64,000 nucleotides of DNA from Rahnella laticis. Lineage in GTDB: Bacteria; Pseudomonadota; Gammaproteobacteria; Enterobacterales; Enterobacteriaceae. The stretch's first letter is position 1; the number at the start of each line of letters is the position of its first letter. Where the stretch lies: positions 62,001 through 126,000 of the forward strand of contig NZ_JADOBI010000001.1 in assembly GCF_015644585.1 (NCBI RefSeq), written 5' to 3'. Made by a program: the position numbers and the translations under genes. Below the pieces are notes generated by a model, which ran no database searches, was not told where the DNA came from, and saw nothing but the letters and a program-made list of their open reading frames with translations. This document shows, one piece after another, positions 8,174 to 18,357 of the stretch.

Positions 8174-8787
8174 CAGGCTTTGCTCACATCAGATTCAGAA
8201 GTACGGGTAAAACGATCGGCATTCATGGACTCAGGCATCGCGGCATCAGGCGGCGCGGCGGTGAAGTACAGCGGGCCGTTACCGCAGTAGGTCGGCACAA
8301 TCAGGCCGTCGCTGACCGGGCGATACATCAGCGCATCTTTATAAGAAACCAAAATGGAATCGGTTCCATGTCCGACCGTGCCGGTATACCAGGCTGTGAC
8401 GATGCTCGTCACCAGTTCGGCCAGACCGTTCTGCTGCGCGGCTTTCTGCAAATCTTTCGCAGCCTGCCCCGGTTTAACCAGTGCATGCAGTTTGCTGACC
8501 TGAGCCGGGAAGTCAGGCTGAGAGCGGAAGAAGGCATTGAAAATCTGGGCAGAAGTTCCTTCACTGATATTTTTATGCTCGGTAATGGCCTGTGATACCA
8601 GATAGAACTGACCGAAGATGACCGGTGACTGCGTGGCTGTTTCTTTCTCAGCCTGGCTCAGGAAGGGAAAGCCGAGAAGGGTCGTTGCGACCATCGCGGA
8701 AGTCAGTCCTTTCAGCAGTTCGCGACGACTGAAACCGGTTCCATTTTCGGTGTTATTGCTTGCCATGATTGAAGGATCGTTTTCCAT
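8173..8787 (-). CDS. Gluconate 2-dehydrogenase subunit 3-type small subunit (Tat signal)
   Basis: Small (gamma) chaperone-like subunit of the three-component dehydrogenase, 204 aa. A twin-arginine signal (SRRELLKG at residues 20-27) followed by a hydrophobic stretch and SQA cleavage region sends it, and by inference the bound flavoprotein, through the Tat pathway. The rest contains the family's YKDALMY and TYCGNGPLYF motifs near the C-terminus. It is the first gene of the operon, with the large subunit and cytochrome c following with overlapping start and stop codons. An alternative ATG at 8766 would shorten the N-terminus by seven residues. Neither start has a strong ribosome-binding site. 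Confidence 0.85.
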   Translation of the reverse strand: MENDPSIMASNNTENGTGFSRRELLKGLTSAMVATTLLGFPFLSQAEKETATQSPVIFGQFYLVSQAITEHKNISEGTSAQIFNAFFRSQPDFPAQVSKLHALVKPGQAAKDLQKAAQQNGLAELVTSIVTAWYTGTVGHGTDSILVSYKDALMYRPVSDGLIVPTYCGNGPLYFTAAPPDAAMPESMNADRFTRTSESDVSKA

Positions 8788-9467
8788 CTCATTTCTCGCT
8801 GGGATTGGGTGTGAGCTAAATAACTCAGGATTTGCTTATCTGATTCTTATTATATGTCGCTAATGTCGAGACTTATCAGCAGGTTGATGATGTCCTGGGG
8901 TCTCTGCGATAGGGTATACCAGTAATAACGATGCGGATGATAAGCCAAAGAAGAAGAAATTGTGCAAACAAATTGTGCGGATTTATTAACATTAGATCCA
9001 GATTTTAACGTATGATGCGACGCCGTGAATTTTGTAACCAACTGGTTCATTTCAAAATGAAATTAACACCATGAAGCGCGGTGTGAAAAGTCAGGATTGA
9101 TTTTAACTGTCTGATTTTATGCTTTTTATTCACGTTTATGAGACATTTCATATCCTCAATTTGTATATTAAATGTAAATAAAAATGCAATGAAAAGTAGC
9201 GTCATTTGATTAAAATGGTTGTGAATCAAGACTAAAAAGGTTACAAATAAGCCAAAATGAGATCTGCCTCTCAGATTCATCGGGAGCAGACATAAAAATA
9301 GCTGGGTCTGTGAGCTTGCGCTGGAATGACGTTAATTTAATGTTAATTATTTGAGCGAGAAGTGGGCAAAGCAAAGTCTGTCGGCTATAACTTAATCAGT
9401 GCAGTTGTAGCTATTTTGTAAAAATATCGTGTAGATAATTGGTTAACATCATTGTCTGGGGAACCAC
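8788..9467. other. AT-rich intergenic region with divergent promoters
   Basis: 680 bp without a credible gene between the dehydrogenase operon (leftward) and yejG (rightward). It is visibly richer in A and T than its flanks, especially 8820-9300, and must hold both promoters. I see no hairpin, repeat or protein-coding frame that I would support. Confidence 0.6.
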
Positions 9468-9812
9468 GTGAATAATATCCAACTTTCGGTAGTACATCGT
9501 TTGCCGCAAAGTTATCGCTGGTTGTCAGGTTTTGCCGGTATCAAAGTTGAACCGATTCCGCTTCCTGGTAACGATGAAGATAACAATCTGATCGGCCTGA
9601 AACTGCTGAGCCATGAGGGCGAATTTGCCTGGCAGGTGATGCACCAGTTAACTGATGCCTTAGAAGATATTCAGGTTAAAGCGGCGATTGTTGAAATCGA
9701 CGGCGAACCGTGTTTATTCGTCCACCGTGAAGATGAAAGCGCGACCCTTTGCTGCCTGAAAAATATCGGCGCGGCGATCGCGGAATCTGTCACCGCACTT
9801 TATCCATTCTGA
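9468..9812 (+). CDS. yejG: YejG family protein
   Basis: Conserved enterobacterial protein of 114 aa, the same length as E. coli YejG. The shared features are the N-terminal LSVVHRLPQSYRW, the KVEPIP segment and the GEPCLFVHR motif near residue 84. The biochemical function is unknown to me. There is no signal peptide or membrane segment. The gene starts with GTG at 9468, preceded by GGGGAACC. It converges on yejF, as in E. coli, with only 17 bp between the coding ends. Confidence 0.88.
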   Translation: MNNIQLSVVHRLPQSYRWLSGFAGIKVEPIPLPGNDEDNNLIGLKLLSHEGEFAWQVMHQLTDALEDIQVKAAIVEIDGEPCLFVHREDESATLCCLKNIGAAIAESVTALYPF

Positions 9813-9814
9813 AC

Positions 9815-9836
9815 CGCCTGATCACAACGTCAGGCG
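9815..9836. terminator. Short hairpin between yejG and yejF
   Basis: A 7-bp stem (CGCCTGA / TCAGGCG, loop of 8) lies in the gap between the convergent genes and includes the yejF stop codon. ATTT follows on the plus strand, so it is a weak terminator for yejG. Confidence 0.45.
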
Positions 9837-11443
9837 ATTTGCTCCTGCGAATCGAACGCATCTGACGCACTCAGCAATTCACGGGTGTAAGGCTGCTGCG
9901 GCGCGGTAAAAATCTGCTCGCAATCTCCCTGTTCGACCACTTCCCCGTTCCTGAGCACCAAAAGCTGGTGACACAAAGACCGGACGACATGCAAATCATG
10001 GCTGATAAACAGATAAGTCAGGCCGTGACGTTGCTGAAGTTCGCTCAGGATCGCCAGAATCTGCGCCTGCACCGATTTATCCAGAGACGATGTCGGTTCA
10101 TCCAGAATCAGCATTTCAGGCTGTAAAATCAGGGCGCGGGCGATAGCAATACGCTGGCGCTGACCGCCGGAGAATTCAGTCGGATAACGGTGACGGCTCT
10201 GCGGATCCAGCCCGACTTCCTGCATTGCCCGTATCACTTCCTGTTCGCGCTCCTGCGCACTTACTTTCCGGTGAACCAGCAAACCTTCCGCAATAATCTG
10301 CTCCACGGTAAACCGCGGGTTCAGCGCTGAGAAAGGATCCTGAAACACGACCTGTATCCGGCTGCGGAAGGGCAGCATTTGCTTGCGCGAAAACGTGTGC
10401 AGCGGCTGGCCGTCAAACCAGATTTCGCCCTGAGATTTCATCAGGCGTAAAAGCGCCAGCCCGGTCGTGCTCTTTCCTGAACCTGATTCGCCCACCACGC
10501 CGAGGCTTTCGCCACGCCGCAGCTGAAAACTCACCTGATTTACGGCGTGTTTAACGCCGACGGTTCGGCGCAGGAGGCCGCGCTTGACGGGAAAGCCCAC
10601 ATCCAGGTTTTTCACGTCCAGCAAAACGGCAGGTTCCCCTTTCAGCGGCTGCGGGCGCCCCTGCGGTTCGGCCTGCAACAGGTGTTGCGTGTAAGGATGC
10701 TGAGGCTGGCTGAAAAGGGTGGCACGCGGCTGCTGCTCAACCAGACGCCCTTGTTGCATCACGGCAACGTTATCCGCCAGACGTCGCACGATGCGCAGGT
10801 TGTGGGTGATAAACAGCATCGCCATGCCCATTTCCTGCTTCAGTTCGTCGAGCAGGGATAAAATCTGCGCCTGAACGGACACGTCCAGCGCCGTTGTCGG
10901 TTCATCGGCAATCAGCAGTTTTGGCTTTGTCAGCACCGCCATGGCAATCATGACGCGCTGGCGTTCGCCGCCGGAAAGCTGATGCGGGAAATCCCGCAGA
11001 CGGGAAGCCGCCTGACGGATACCCACACGATCAAGGCAGCTTAGGATTTCGCTCCGCGCGGCATCCCCCCGCAGACCACGATGCAGCGTCAGCACCTCGG
11101 TCAGCTGCTTTTCAAGCGTATGCAGCGGATTCAGTGAAACCATCGGCTCCTGAAAAATCATCGAAATCTGGTTACCGCGGATCTGGCGCAGGGCCGTGCC
11201 GTCGGCTTTGAGCAGCGACCGGCCTTCAAAGAGAATATCTCCTTGCGGATAGACGGCGACGGAAGGCAACAGGCGCAGCACGGACAGCGCGGTCACACTT
11301 TTGCCGGAACCGGATTCGCCCACCAGCGCGAGCGTTTCGCCCGCGTGAATATTCAGGGACACGTCGCTGACCACTTCACGCTGCTGATTTCCCTGACGGA
11401 AAGCCACGCTCAGGTTGCGGATTTGCAGTAAAGAGTCCGTCAT
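9830..11443 (-). CDS. yejF: Microcin C/peptide ABC transporter, ATP-binding protein YejF
   Basis: Double ABC ATPase of 537 aa powering the YejABEF peptide importer, which in E. coli takes up microcin C. There are two nucleotide-binding domains. The first has Walker A GESGSGKS, signature LSGGERQR and Walker B LLIADEP. The second has [17 protein letters not shown] and LILDEP. The start is set at the ATG at 11443 ([10 protein letters not shown]), one base after the yejE stop. A longer frame reaching 11500 lies inside yejE and is not used. It is the last gene of the yejABEF operon on this strand. Confidence 0.95.
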   Translation of the reverse strand: MTDSLLQIRNLSVAFRQGNQQREVVSDVSLNIHAGETLALVGESGSGKSVTALSVLRLLPSVAVYPQGDILFEGRSLLKADGTALRQIRGNQISMIFQEPMVSLNPLHTLEKQLTEVLTLHRGLRGDAARSEILSCLDRVGIRQAASRLRDFPHQLSGGERQRVMIAMAVLTKPKLLIADEPTTALDVSVQAQILSLLDELKQEMGMAMLFITHNLRIVRRLADNVAVMQQGRLVEQQPRATLFSQPQHPYTQHLLQAEPQGRPQPLKGEPAVLLDVKNLDVGFPVKRGLLRRTVGVKHAVNQVSFQLRRGESLGVVGESGSGKSTTGLALLRLMKSQGEIWFDGQPLHTFSRKQMLPFRSRIQVVFQDPFSALNPRFTVEQIIAEGLLVHRKVSAQEREQEVIRAMQEVGLDPQSRHRYPTEFSGGQRQRIAIARALILQPEMLILDEPTSSLDKSVQAQILAILSELQQRHGLTYLFISHDLHVVRSLCHQLLVLRNGEVVEQGDCEQIFTAPQQPYTRELLSASDAFDSQEQIA

Positions 11444-11444
11444 C

Positions 11445-12494
11445 TCAGAGCGCCTCGCCGTGATGTGCCGAAGGGTTGAAGGCGTCGCGGACCGCTTCAC
11501 CGATGAAAATCAGCAAGGACAACAGGGACGCCAGCACGACAAACGCACTGATACCCAGCCACGGTGCCTGCAAATTGTTTTTGCCTTCCATCAGCAATGT
11601 GCCCAGCGAAGGCGAACCCAGCGGCAAGCCGAAACCGAGGAAATCCAGCGACGTCAGCGTGGTGATGGAGCCGCAAAGAATAAACGGCAAATACGTCAGT
11701 GTGGCAACCATCGCATTGGGCAGCATATGACGCCACATAATAGCCCGGTCGCTGACGCCCATCGCCTGTGCGGCGCGGATGTAATCAAAATTACGGGTGC
11801 GCAGGAATTCGGCGCGCACGACGCTCACCAGCGTCATCCAGCCCGAAAGCACGGTAATCAGCAACAGCCACCAGAAATTGGGCTGCACCACGCTGGCCAG
11901 AATAATGATCAGGAACAGCGTCGGAATGCTGGACCACACTTCGATAAAACGCTGCCCGAGCAGGTCGATAAGCCCGCCGTAATAACCCTGCGTGGCACCG
12001 GCAATAATGCCGATGACAGAGGTCAGGACGGTGAGGAAAATGCCGAAGAACAGCGAGATCCGTAAGCCATAAAGGATCTGCGCCAGCACGTCGTGCCCGT
12101 TGCTGTCGGTGCCCAGCCAGTTTTTCGCCGAGGGCGGGGAAGGGAAGGGCTGCGTGGTCGAGAAATTAATCGAGTTATAGCTGCTGCGTACCGGCGCCCA
12201 GATGGCCCAGCCGTGATCTTCCAGCTGTTTAAGCACAAACGGATCCTGATAATCCGCGGGCGTTTCCAGCTCACCGCCAAACGTGGTTTCGCTGTAATTC
12301 ACCATAAAAGGCACATACCAGTGCCCCTGATAACGCGCCAGCAGCGGCTTGTCGTTGGCGAGAACGTTGGACAGCAGCACCAGAACCAGCAGAACCATAA
12401 AGATCCACAGGGACCAGAATCCGCGACGGTTCTGGCAAAAACGTGCCCAGCGCGCCTGAGTGACAGTGCTGAGTTTGAAGAGTCTCACGGTCAT
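11445..12494 (-). CDS. yejE: Peptide ABC transporter permease YejE
   Basis: Inner-membrane permease of the YejABEF importer, 349 aa (341 in E. coli). There is an N-terminal membrane helix near residues 28-45 and a periplasmic segment with NWLGTDSNGHDV. The core of five helices carries the EAA motif region (RAAQAMGVSDRAIMWRHMLPN). Sequence identity with E. coli YejE is obvious throughout the second half. The start codon overlaps the yejB stop by one base (TGATG), and the stop precedes yejF by one base, so translation is coupled through the operon. Confidence 0.94.
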   Translation of the reverse strand: MTVRLFKLSTVTQARWARFCQNRRGFWSLWIFMVLLVLVLLSNVLANDKPLLARYQGHWYVPFMVNYSETTFGGELETPADYQDPFVLKQLEDHGWAIWAPVRSSYNSINFSTTQPFPSPPSAKNWLGTDSNGHDVLAQILYGLRISLFFGIFLTVLTSVIGIIAGATQGYYGGLIDLLGQRFIEVWSSIPTLFLIIILASVVQPNFWWLLLITVLSGWMTLVSVVRAEFLRTRNFDYIRAAQAMGVSDRAIMWRHMLPNAMVATLTYLPFILCGSITTLTSLDFLGFGLPLGSPSLGTLLMEGKNNLQAPWLGISAFVVLASLLSLLIFIGEAVRDAFNPSAHHGEAL

Positions 12495-13588
12495 CAGTGA
12501 CGGCCCTCGAAGTCGATACGCGGGTCAACCAGCGTGTAAGTGATGTCGCTGACGATATTGAGCAGCAAGCCAATCAGCGTGAAAACGTAAAGCGTGCCAA
12601 AAATCACCGGGAAGTCGCGCTGGACGATAGCGTCATAGCCCAGCAATCCTAAGCCTTGCAGGGAAAACATCACTTCAATCAGCAGGGACCCGGTGAAAAA
12701 CATGCTGATGAACGTGGCCGGGAAACCGGCAATCACCAGCAGCATGGCGTTGCGAAAGACATGGCGGTACAAGATCTGCTTTTCATTCAGCCCTTTCGCC
12801 CGCGCGGTCACGACGTACTGTTTGCTCACTTCATCCATAAAAGAGTTCTTGGTCAGCATGGTCAGCGTCGCGAACCCGCCAATGACCGTCGCCAGCACCG
12901 GTAATGTGACATGCCAGAGATAGTCGGTGATTTTCCCGTACCACGGCAGCGTGTCGAAGTCAGGAGACGTCAGGCCGCGCAGCGGGAACCAGTCGAGATA
13001 ACTGCCGCCGGTAAACAGAACAATCAGCAGGATGGCAAACAAAAACGACGGTACGGCGTAGCCGATAATAATGAATGAGCTGCTCCAGGTATCAAACCGT
13101 GAACCGTTGCGCACCGCTTTGCGGATGCCCAGAGGGATCGACACCAGATAAATAATCAGCGTGCTCCACAAACCGATGCTGACAGACACCGGCAACGCGC
13201 TTTTCACCAGCCCCATGACGGTTGAACCGCGAAACAGACTGTCGCCAAAATCAAAGCGCACATAGCTGGAGAGCATTTCGAAATAGCGGACGTGCAGCGG
13301 TTTATCAAACCCAAAGCGATGGGTAATTTCTGCGATAACTTCAGGATCCAGCCCGCGTGCACCGCGGTACTGGCCTTCACCAAACTGGGCCACGCCGGGT
13401 GACGCTTTTCCGTTACCGCTGTAACCGGCAGAATTCGGTAACCCGCTGGATTGCCCCATTTCTATCGCCGCTATGGCCTGATCTACCGGGCCGCCGGGCG
13501 CAATCTGCACGATAAAAAAGTTAATGGTGATGATGGCCCAAAGCGTTGGGATCACCAGAAGCAGTCGTCTTAAAAGATAAGCGGCCAC
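12494..13588 (-). CDS. yejB: Peptide ABC transporter permease YejB
   Basis: Partner permease of YejE, 364 aa, with the family N-terminus [17 protein letters not shown] and the EAA loop [21 protein letters not shown] place the start at GTG 13588, which gives the same N-terminus as E. coli YejB and has GAGGAG eight bases upstream. A frame extending to 13630 would run into yejA. Compared with E. coli, the loop between residues 45 and 75 is of similar length but a different sequence ([14 protein letters not shown]). It follows yejA by 10 bp. Confidence 0.93.
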   Translation of the reverse strand: MAAYLLRRLLLVIPTLWAIITINFFIVQIAPGGPVDQAIAAIEMGQSSGLPNSAGYSGNGKASPGVAQFGEGQYRGARGLDPEVIAEITHRFGFDKPLHVRYFEMLSSYVRFDFGDSLFRGSTVMGLVKSALPVSVSIGLWSTLIIYLVSIPLGIRKAVRNGSRFDTWSSSFIIIGYAVPSFLFAILLIVLFTGGSYLDWFPLRGLTSPDFDTLPWYGKITDYLWHVTLPVLATVIGGFATLTMLTKNSFMDEVSKQYVVTARAKGLNEKQILYRHVFRNAMLLVIAGFPATFISMFFTGSLLIEVMFSLQGLGLLGYDAIVQRDFPVIFGTLYVFTLIGLLLNIVSDITYTLVDPRIDFEGRH

Positions 13589-13598
13589 ATTGTGCTCC

Positions 13599-15404
13599 TC
13601 AACGGCGTTGTGCAGGCAGACGCGCTGCACGGTTCATGTCATACCACCACGTATCCAGCTCCAGTCCGTTGGCCGGAGCGATCGCAGGCATCGAAAATTT
13701 ATCCCAATAGGCATAGCGTTCGTGATGGGTGTACCACATCGGGATCATATACATATTCCATGTCAGCACCCGATCCAAAGCATGGCCGAGCGACAGCAGC
13801 GCGTCCGGTTTGCCCTGGTTAGCGGCAATCTCATCGGTGAGTTTGTCGATGGCCGGATCGCTCACGCCCGGTTTGTTGTAGGTGGAATCCAGATATTTGG
13901 TGTTCCAGTAAATCTGTAAATCGCTGCTCGGGTAAGACATCGCCGGATAAACCGTCGGGATCATGTCGTAATCGCGCTGGCGCATGCGGCGGACAAACTG
14001 AGAATTGTCGACTTCACGAATCGACATTTTGATGCCCAGACGCTGCAAATTATGCTGGAACGGCAGGACATACTGCGAGTTACCGCCGCCGGGCAGCAGG
14101 AGTTCAAAGGTAAACGGCTTGCCGGTTTTGCTGTTGACCAGCACCTGATTTCTGACTTCCCAGCCGGCTTCTTTAAGCAGCGCAGTCGCCTTCAGCAGAT
14201 TTTCCCGGTCATTGCCGGAGCCGTCCGTACGCGGTGGTTTATACAGCGCGCTGAACACTTCAGCCGGAACCTGTTTCTTGAGCGGCCCGAGCCACGCCAG
14301 TTCTGCTACGTTCGGGTAATCTTTCGCAGCGTACTCCGTATTCTGGAAATAACTGTCAACGCGCTGATAGGCATCGAAGTAAAGCGCCCGGTTCATCCAG
14401 TCGAAATCAAAGGCCAGCGTCAGGGCTTCGCGCACCTTGCGGTCGGCAAACTGAGGGCGGTGAATGTTGAACGCCAGCCAGCGCGTATCCTGCGCGGCCT
14501 GATTTTCCTCATCGGCCTTCACGATAAAGTTTTTGCTGAAATTCCCGCCCTGATATTGCGTTGACCAGTTCTTCGGCGAGGTTTCCATTCGGAAATCAAA
14601 TGCGCCGGATTTAAAAGCTTCAAGGGCAACATTATCGTCAAGATAGTAGTCGTAGCGGATCGTATCGAAATTATAACGACCCCGGTTCACCGGCAGGTTG
14701 GCGGCCCAGTAATCCGGCACGCGCGAGTAAGTGATGTACTGGCCGAGCTTGTAATCGCTGATGCGATAAGGGCCGCTGCCCGGCGGTGGTGTGCTCAGCG
14801 GCTCATTGAATTTATGTTTTTCCCAGAATGCTTTGGGCAGGATCGGCAGGCCGAGCAGCCCCAGCATCATGTCCTTGTCGGCTTTCGGCAGCACCATGCG
14901 TACCGTCAGCCGTGAGATGGCTTTTACTTCCACACCTTTATAAACCACGCGGAACTGCGGAACGCCTTCCGTCATGAATTTCTTGAACGTGAATTCGACG
15001 TCGCTGGCGGTGATCGGCGTGTTGTCATTGAAACGGGCGCGGGGATTGATATCCACTTCCACCCAGCGGTACTGGCTGTCGTAACGGGCGGAATCGGCAA
15101 TCAGCGGATAGTAGCTGCCGATTTCATCACTTGATGTCGTGAAAAGCGGGTCATACAGCGAACCGCTGCGCACCGCCGGATTGCCGCGGGAAGCGAAGCG
15201 GTTGAAATTGTCATAAGTGCCGATGGCAGCCAGCGTGATCTGCCCGCCCTTCGGCGCGGCGGGATTGACGTAGTCAAAACTGGTGAAGTTTGAGACATAT
15301 TTCGGTTCGCCTAAAATAGCGAACGCGTAGCTGTCTTGTATGACCTCGGCCTGTGCGCTGAGACTCAGCAGGCACAGCGCAACGGCAAGCACGCGAGAAA
15401 ACAT
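13599..15404 (-). CDS. yejA: Periplasmic peptide-binding protein YejA
   Basis: Solute-binding protein (SBP family 5) of the YejABEF transporter, 601 aa. It starts with a signal peptide ([19 protein letters not shown]) and continues [12 protein letters not shown], then [14 protein letters not shown], as in E. coli YejA. It captures peptides, including microcin C in E. coli, in the periplasm and delivers them to YejBE. The ATG at 15404 (CCAGG upstream) was preferred over an in-frame ATG at 15437 because only the former gives a proper signal peptide. It is the first gene of the operon; about 200 bp separate it from pdeN. Confidence 0.94.
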   Translation of the reverse strand: MFSRVLAVALCLLSLSAQAEVIQDSYAFAILGEPKYVSNFTSFDYVNPAAPKGGQITLAAIGTYDNFNRFASRGNPAVRSGSLYDPLFTTSSDEIGSYYPLIADSARYDSQYRWVEVDINPRARFNDNTPITASDVEFTFKKFMTEGVPQFRVVYKGVEVKAISRLTVRMVLPKADKDMMLGLLGLPILPKAFWEKHKFNEPLSTPPPGSGPYRISDYKLGQYITYSRVPDYWAANLPVNRGRYNFDTIRYDYYLDDNVALEAFKSGAFDFRMETSPKNWSTQYQGGNFSKNFIVKADEENQAAQDTRWLAFNIHRPQFADRKVREALTLAFDFDWMNRALYFDAYQRVDSYFQNTEYAAKDYPNVAELAWLGPLKKQVPAEVFSALYKPPRTDGSGNDRENLLKATALLKEAGWEVRNQVLVNSKTGKPFTFELLLPGGGNSQYVLPFQHNLQRLGIKMSIREVDNSQFVRRMRQRDYDMIPTVYPAMSYPSSDLQIYWNTKYLDSTYNKPGVSDPAIDKLTDEIAANQGKPDALLSLGHALDRVLTWNMYMIPMWYTHHERYAYWDKFSMPAIAPANGLELDTWWYDMNRAARLPAQRR

Positions 15405-15604
15405 CCTGGATCTGCACTCCTGTGATGACGACAGCATGGCGCGGACATGATTGCCGCAGGCTATTGTTCAGTGGTAATCAATTGATCGCTAAGACCTTGT
15501 AACACACCAGCCTCAGGTTTCATCCCTGATTTCGGCCTTTTTATCACACTCAGGGGCAGACGGCGAAGAGAAAAATGGAACAAAAGGTATAGCACTGATA
15601 CAGA

Positions 15605-17188
15605 TTAAATCTGGTAAGTCGCTTCTTTCTCATTGAAATCGCGGATGAAATTCATCAGTTCACCGATGCCCAGCGGTTTGCTGTACAGATAACCCTGAAG
15701 ATAGGTGACGCCGTGATTACGCAGATATTGCGACTGCAACTCGGTTTCAACACCTTCTGCCACGGTCTTGAGTTTCAGCTCTTCGGTGAGCTTAAGGACG
15801 GTATCCAGCACCGGCGCAATCAGCGTTTTCTGGTCAATGGACATCACGAATCCGCGATCAATTTTCAGGTAATCAAGCGTGAACTTTTCCAGATAAATCA
15901 GCGCGCTGTGCCCGGTACCGAAATCATCAATGGCAATCTCAATATTGTGGTGGCGCAGCCAGTTGAATTCCCGCAGCGCGCCTTCAGTATCGATCATTCC
16001 ACGTTCGGTAATTTCGAAAATCACCTGAAACGCGTTCTCCGGTAACGCCTCGATAAAATTCAGCACGTCGTCATGAAAGCTGACCCTGCTCATGTGGTGC
16101 GGGGAAATATTGATGCTGAGTTTAGATTTTTCAGGTAACGCGTGTTGCAGCTGGTGCGCGTCTGCGGCGACCATCGACATCATATGCTGGGTCAGTTCGA
16201 CAATCAGACCCTGCGTTTCGGCGTAACCGATAAAGATATCCGGCGGAATGCGCCCTTCAATCGGATGTTGCCAGCGCAGCAGGGCTTCCAGACCGGTGAC
16301 TTTCAAACTTCTGGATTCAATGACCGGCTGGTATTCCACGAAAAATTCTTTGTTTTTAAGGCCACGAAGAATTTCACGTTCGACGTTGTGCCGGTTGAGC
16401 AGGCTGAAATAGATCAGCGCACACACCAGCAGGCTGAGCAGCAATCCGCCGAGCAGGGTGAAACGAATGTTGTCGCCGGTCAGGGAAGGGGAGTACAGGC
16501 GCAGCGTGAACGGGAGATCGCCGGGGTTCACTTCGGTGAAATGGCTGTGCGGTAGCTTGCTGACCGGAATCAGTCCTTCTTCGGAAGAGATCAGCGCGCT
16601 GTCACCGATTAGCAATGCAAAACCGCGATAGCCAGTGCCGGGCAGTGCAAAAAGCATATATGGCGAGAGAGTCAGTTCCAGCGTGGCGATCACGCCATCG
16701 TTCGATGCGCCGGGATTACGCTGCCAGACAATAATCACCGGGCGATTGGGCACTGCCGGGGTGCCCATTTGTAAATCAATGCTCATCATTTTATCGAAAT
16801 CAATATCGTGAAGTGAGCTTGTGGCCGAAATGTTCTGGTTACCGGAAGCGGAAGAACAGAAAACCATGCCGTTGCGCACCAGCTGGAAATCGCGGACACC
16901 GATGCTGAACGCGGCATCGCGGTTAATTTCACTGGCAACGGAAGGGCAGGATTCCGACGTCAGCAGACCAATCCTGCGCATTGTGTCGGTGAGCTGATGA
17001 AAATAACGGGAGCTGAACTGTGAGGTTCTTTCTGCAATCTGCCCCTGCTCGCGGGCATTGTTGGCTTTGATCACGGTCAGCGTGACAATAATAAACAGAA
17101 TAAAGAACAGCACTGAAAAAAGGAGGCTTCGTATCAAATAACGGCGCTTGGGCAATACGGTGTGTGTCAGCGCCGTTCGTAAACCCAT
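15605..17188 (-). CDS. pdeN: Cyclic-di-GMP phosphodiesterase with CSS sensor (Rtn/PdeN)
   Basis: Membrane c-di-GMP phosphodiesterase of 527 aa. The N-terminal helix at about 20-40 and a second at about 245-265 flank a periplasmic CSS domain with Cys-Ser-Ser at 111-113 and a possible disulfide partner Cys81. The C-terminal EAL domain keeps the signature as EALLR, then NISPHH, FEITERG, DDFGTGHS, KIDRGF and AEGVET, so it should be active. CSS-EAL enzymes are controlled by periplasmic thiol state. The position between mepS and yejA matches E. coli rtn (pdeN). Confidence 0.92.
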   Translation of the reverse strand: MGLRTALTHTVLPKRRYLIRSLLFSVLFFILFIIVTLTVIKANNAREQGQIAERTSQFSSRYFHQLTDTMRRIGLLTSESCPSVASEINRDAAFSIGVRDFQLVRNGMVFCSSASGNQNISATSSLHDIDFDKMMSIDLQMGTPAVPNRPVIIVWQRNPGASNDGVIATLELTLSPYMLFALPGTGYRGFALLIGDSALISSEEGLIPVSKLPHSHFTEVNPGDLPFTLRLYSPSLTGDNIRFTLLGGLLLSLLVCALIYFSLLNRHNVEREILRGLKNKEFFVEYQPVIESRSLKVTGLEALLRWQHPIEGRIPPDIFIGYAETQGLIVELTQHMMSMVAADAHQLQHALPEKSKLSINISPHHMSRVSFHDDVLNFIEALPENAFQVIFEITERGMIDTEGALREFNWLRHHNIEIAIDDFGTGHSALIYLEKFTLDYLKIDRGFVMSIDQKTLIAPVLDTVLKLTEELKLKTVAEGVETELQSQYLRNHGVTYLQGYLYSKPLGIGELMNFIRDFNEKEATYQI

Positions 17189-17274
17189 GTGTTTTGCCCT
17201 TTTTCTCGCGAAAGAAATAAAAGTATAACGTAGATAAAAAACACCAGACCCTTAATACACTTTATTACAGGCAT

Positions 17275-17307
17275 AAAAAAACGCCATCCGGAGATGACGT
17301 TTTTTTA
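17275..17307 (-). terminator. Terminator downstream of mepS
   Basis: On the minus strand a 10-bp stem with one mismatch (AAACGTCATC / GATGGCGTTT) is followed by a seven-T run. It lies directly after the mepS stop and before pdeN. Confidence 0.8.
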
Positions 17308-17353
17308 TTCGCTTGGTATAGGACAACAAGAATTAAATCATGCGGTAACGGAA

Positions 17354-17929
17354 TCAGCCGTTAGCCAGAACTCGTCTTGCTTCGCGGTACCGTTTATTCC
17401 AGTAAGTCTCGTTCAGGTTCGAAATCATCACACCAGCGCTGGTGGAAGCATGAACGAACTGATCATTACCTAAATAAATTCCGACATGGCGCCCTGTTGA
17501 GCCCGCACCGAACAATACCAGATCACCCGGGCGCAGTTTAGAACGCTGGATTTTCTTACCTTTTTCTTCCTGTTCATACGTCGAACGCGGAAGGTCCATA
17601 CCAAATTGTTCGCGGAATGTTACCTGGACGAACGCTGAGCAATCGATACCACGCTTGCTGTCACCGCCTAACCGATAACGAACGCCTTTCCAGCCAGCGT
17701 ACTGATCCATAATTTTGGATTTAACGTTGACGTTACGAACCATTGCTTCGAATTCATCCTGAGAGGCTTGCAGTAGAAGACCGTCTTTGTCATTTACTGC
17801 ACGCATATCAGTTTGTGCGTTTTCTGTGTTCGAAGAATGTGTACCACTACACGCAGAAAGAATAATTGCTGCGCCAATCGCGGGAATTAACCGCGTGATA
17901 TATCTCAGAAACGGTTGAGACTTGACCAT
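17354..17929 (-). CDS. mepS: Murein DD-endopeptidase MepS (Spr), lipoprotein
   Basis: Outer-membrane lipoprotein that cleaves peptidoglycan cross-links, required for cell-wall growth and degraded by NlpI-Prc in E. coli. 191 aa: signal peptide with lipobox LSAC (lipidated Cys27), then an NlpC/P60 domain with the catalytic triad Cys97 (GIDCSAF), His148 (GRHVGIY) and His160 (FVHAS). The length and motifs match E. coli Spr closely. It has its own promoter region upstream and a terminator downstream, so it is likely monocistronic. Confidence 0.94.
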   Translation of the reverse strand: MVKSQPFLRYITRLIPAIGAAIILSACSGTHSSNTENAQTDMRAVNDKDGLLLQASQDEFEAMVRNVNVKSKIMDQYAGWKGVRYRLGGDSKRGIDCSAFVQVTFREQFGMDLPRSTYEQEEKGKKIQRSKLRPGDLVLFGAGSTGRHVGIYLGNDQFVHASTSAGVMISNLNETYWNKRYREARRVLANG

Positions 17930-18294
17930 TATTGTTGTTATCCCTTGCTGTCCTTAACGATGAAATCGTTATTAAAATTACCAAACCAAGCGAGACTACC
18001 TGCCGCGATCAGATGGGACAAACACCTAACGGGCAAAATGTGCGTCAGAGCACGTTTTTTCCTTCAAACCGGGTGTTTTTGCCACATTTCTGTTCAAGCG
18101 TTTTGGAGATTACCGTAATGAATAAGGGATTGCGAGAGGTTTTACGGGATTTTTTATAAGAAATTGTGATGTAAGCTGATGTAAGTAAAGATGTTAAAAA
18201 GGATGGGCGATTTTTATACTAATTTGGGTTAAAGCCGCATCGCAAGCGGGTTTTCAAGCAATAATTTAGCAAAGTATATCTGGGAATTGTCTGG
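17930..18294. other. mepS leader and promoter region
   Basis: About 365 bp upstream of mepS and downstream of the lpxT terminator. It holds the mepS promoter. I see no coding frame, and no regulatory motif stands out clearly. Confidence 0.5.
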
Positions 18295-18328
18295 AAAAAA
18301 GTTCAGGCAGAACAAAACGTTCTGCCTG
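18295..18328 (-). terminator. Terminator downstream of lpxT
   Basis: A perfect 10-bp stem (CAGGCAGAAC / GTTCTGCCTG, loop of 5) is followed on the minus strand by AACTTTTTT. It lies 30 bp past the lpxT stop. Confidence 0.85.
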
Positions 18329-18357
18329 ATCATAATTAAATTATATGTATGGAAAAA

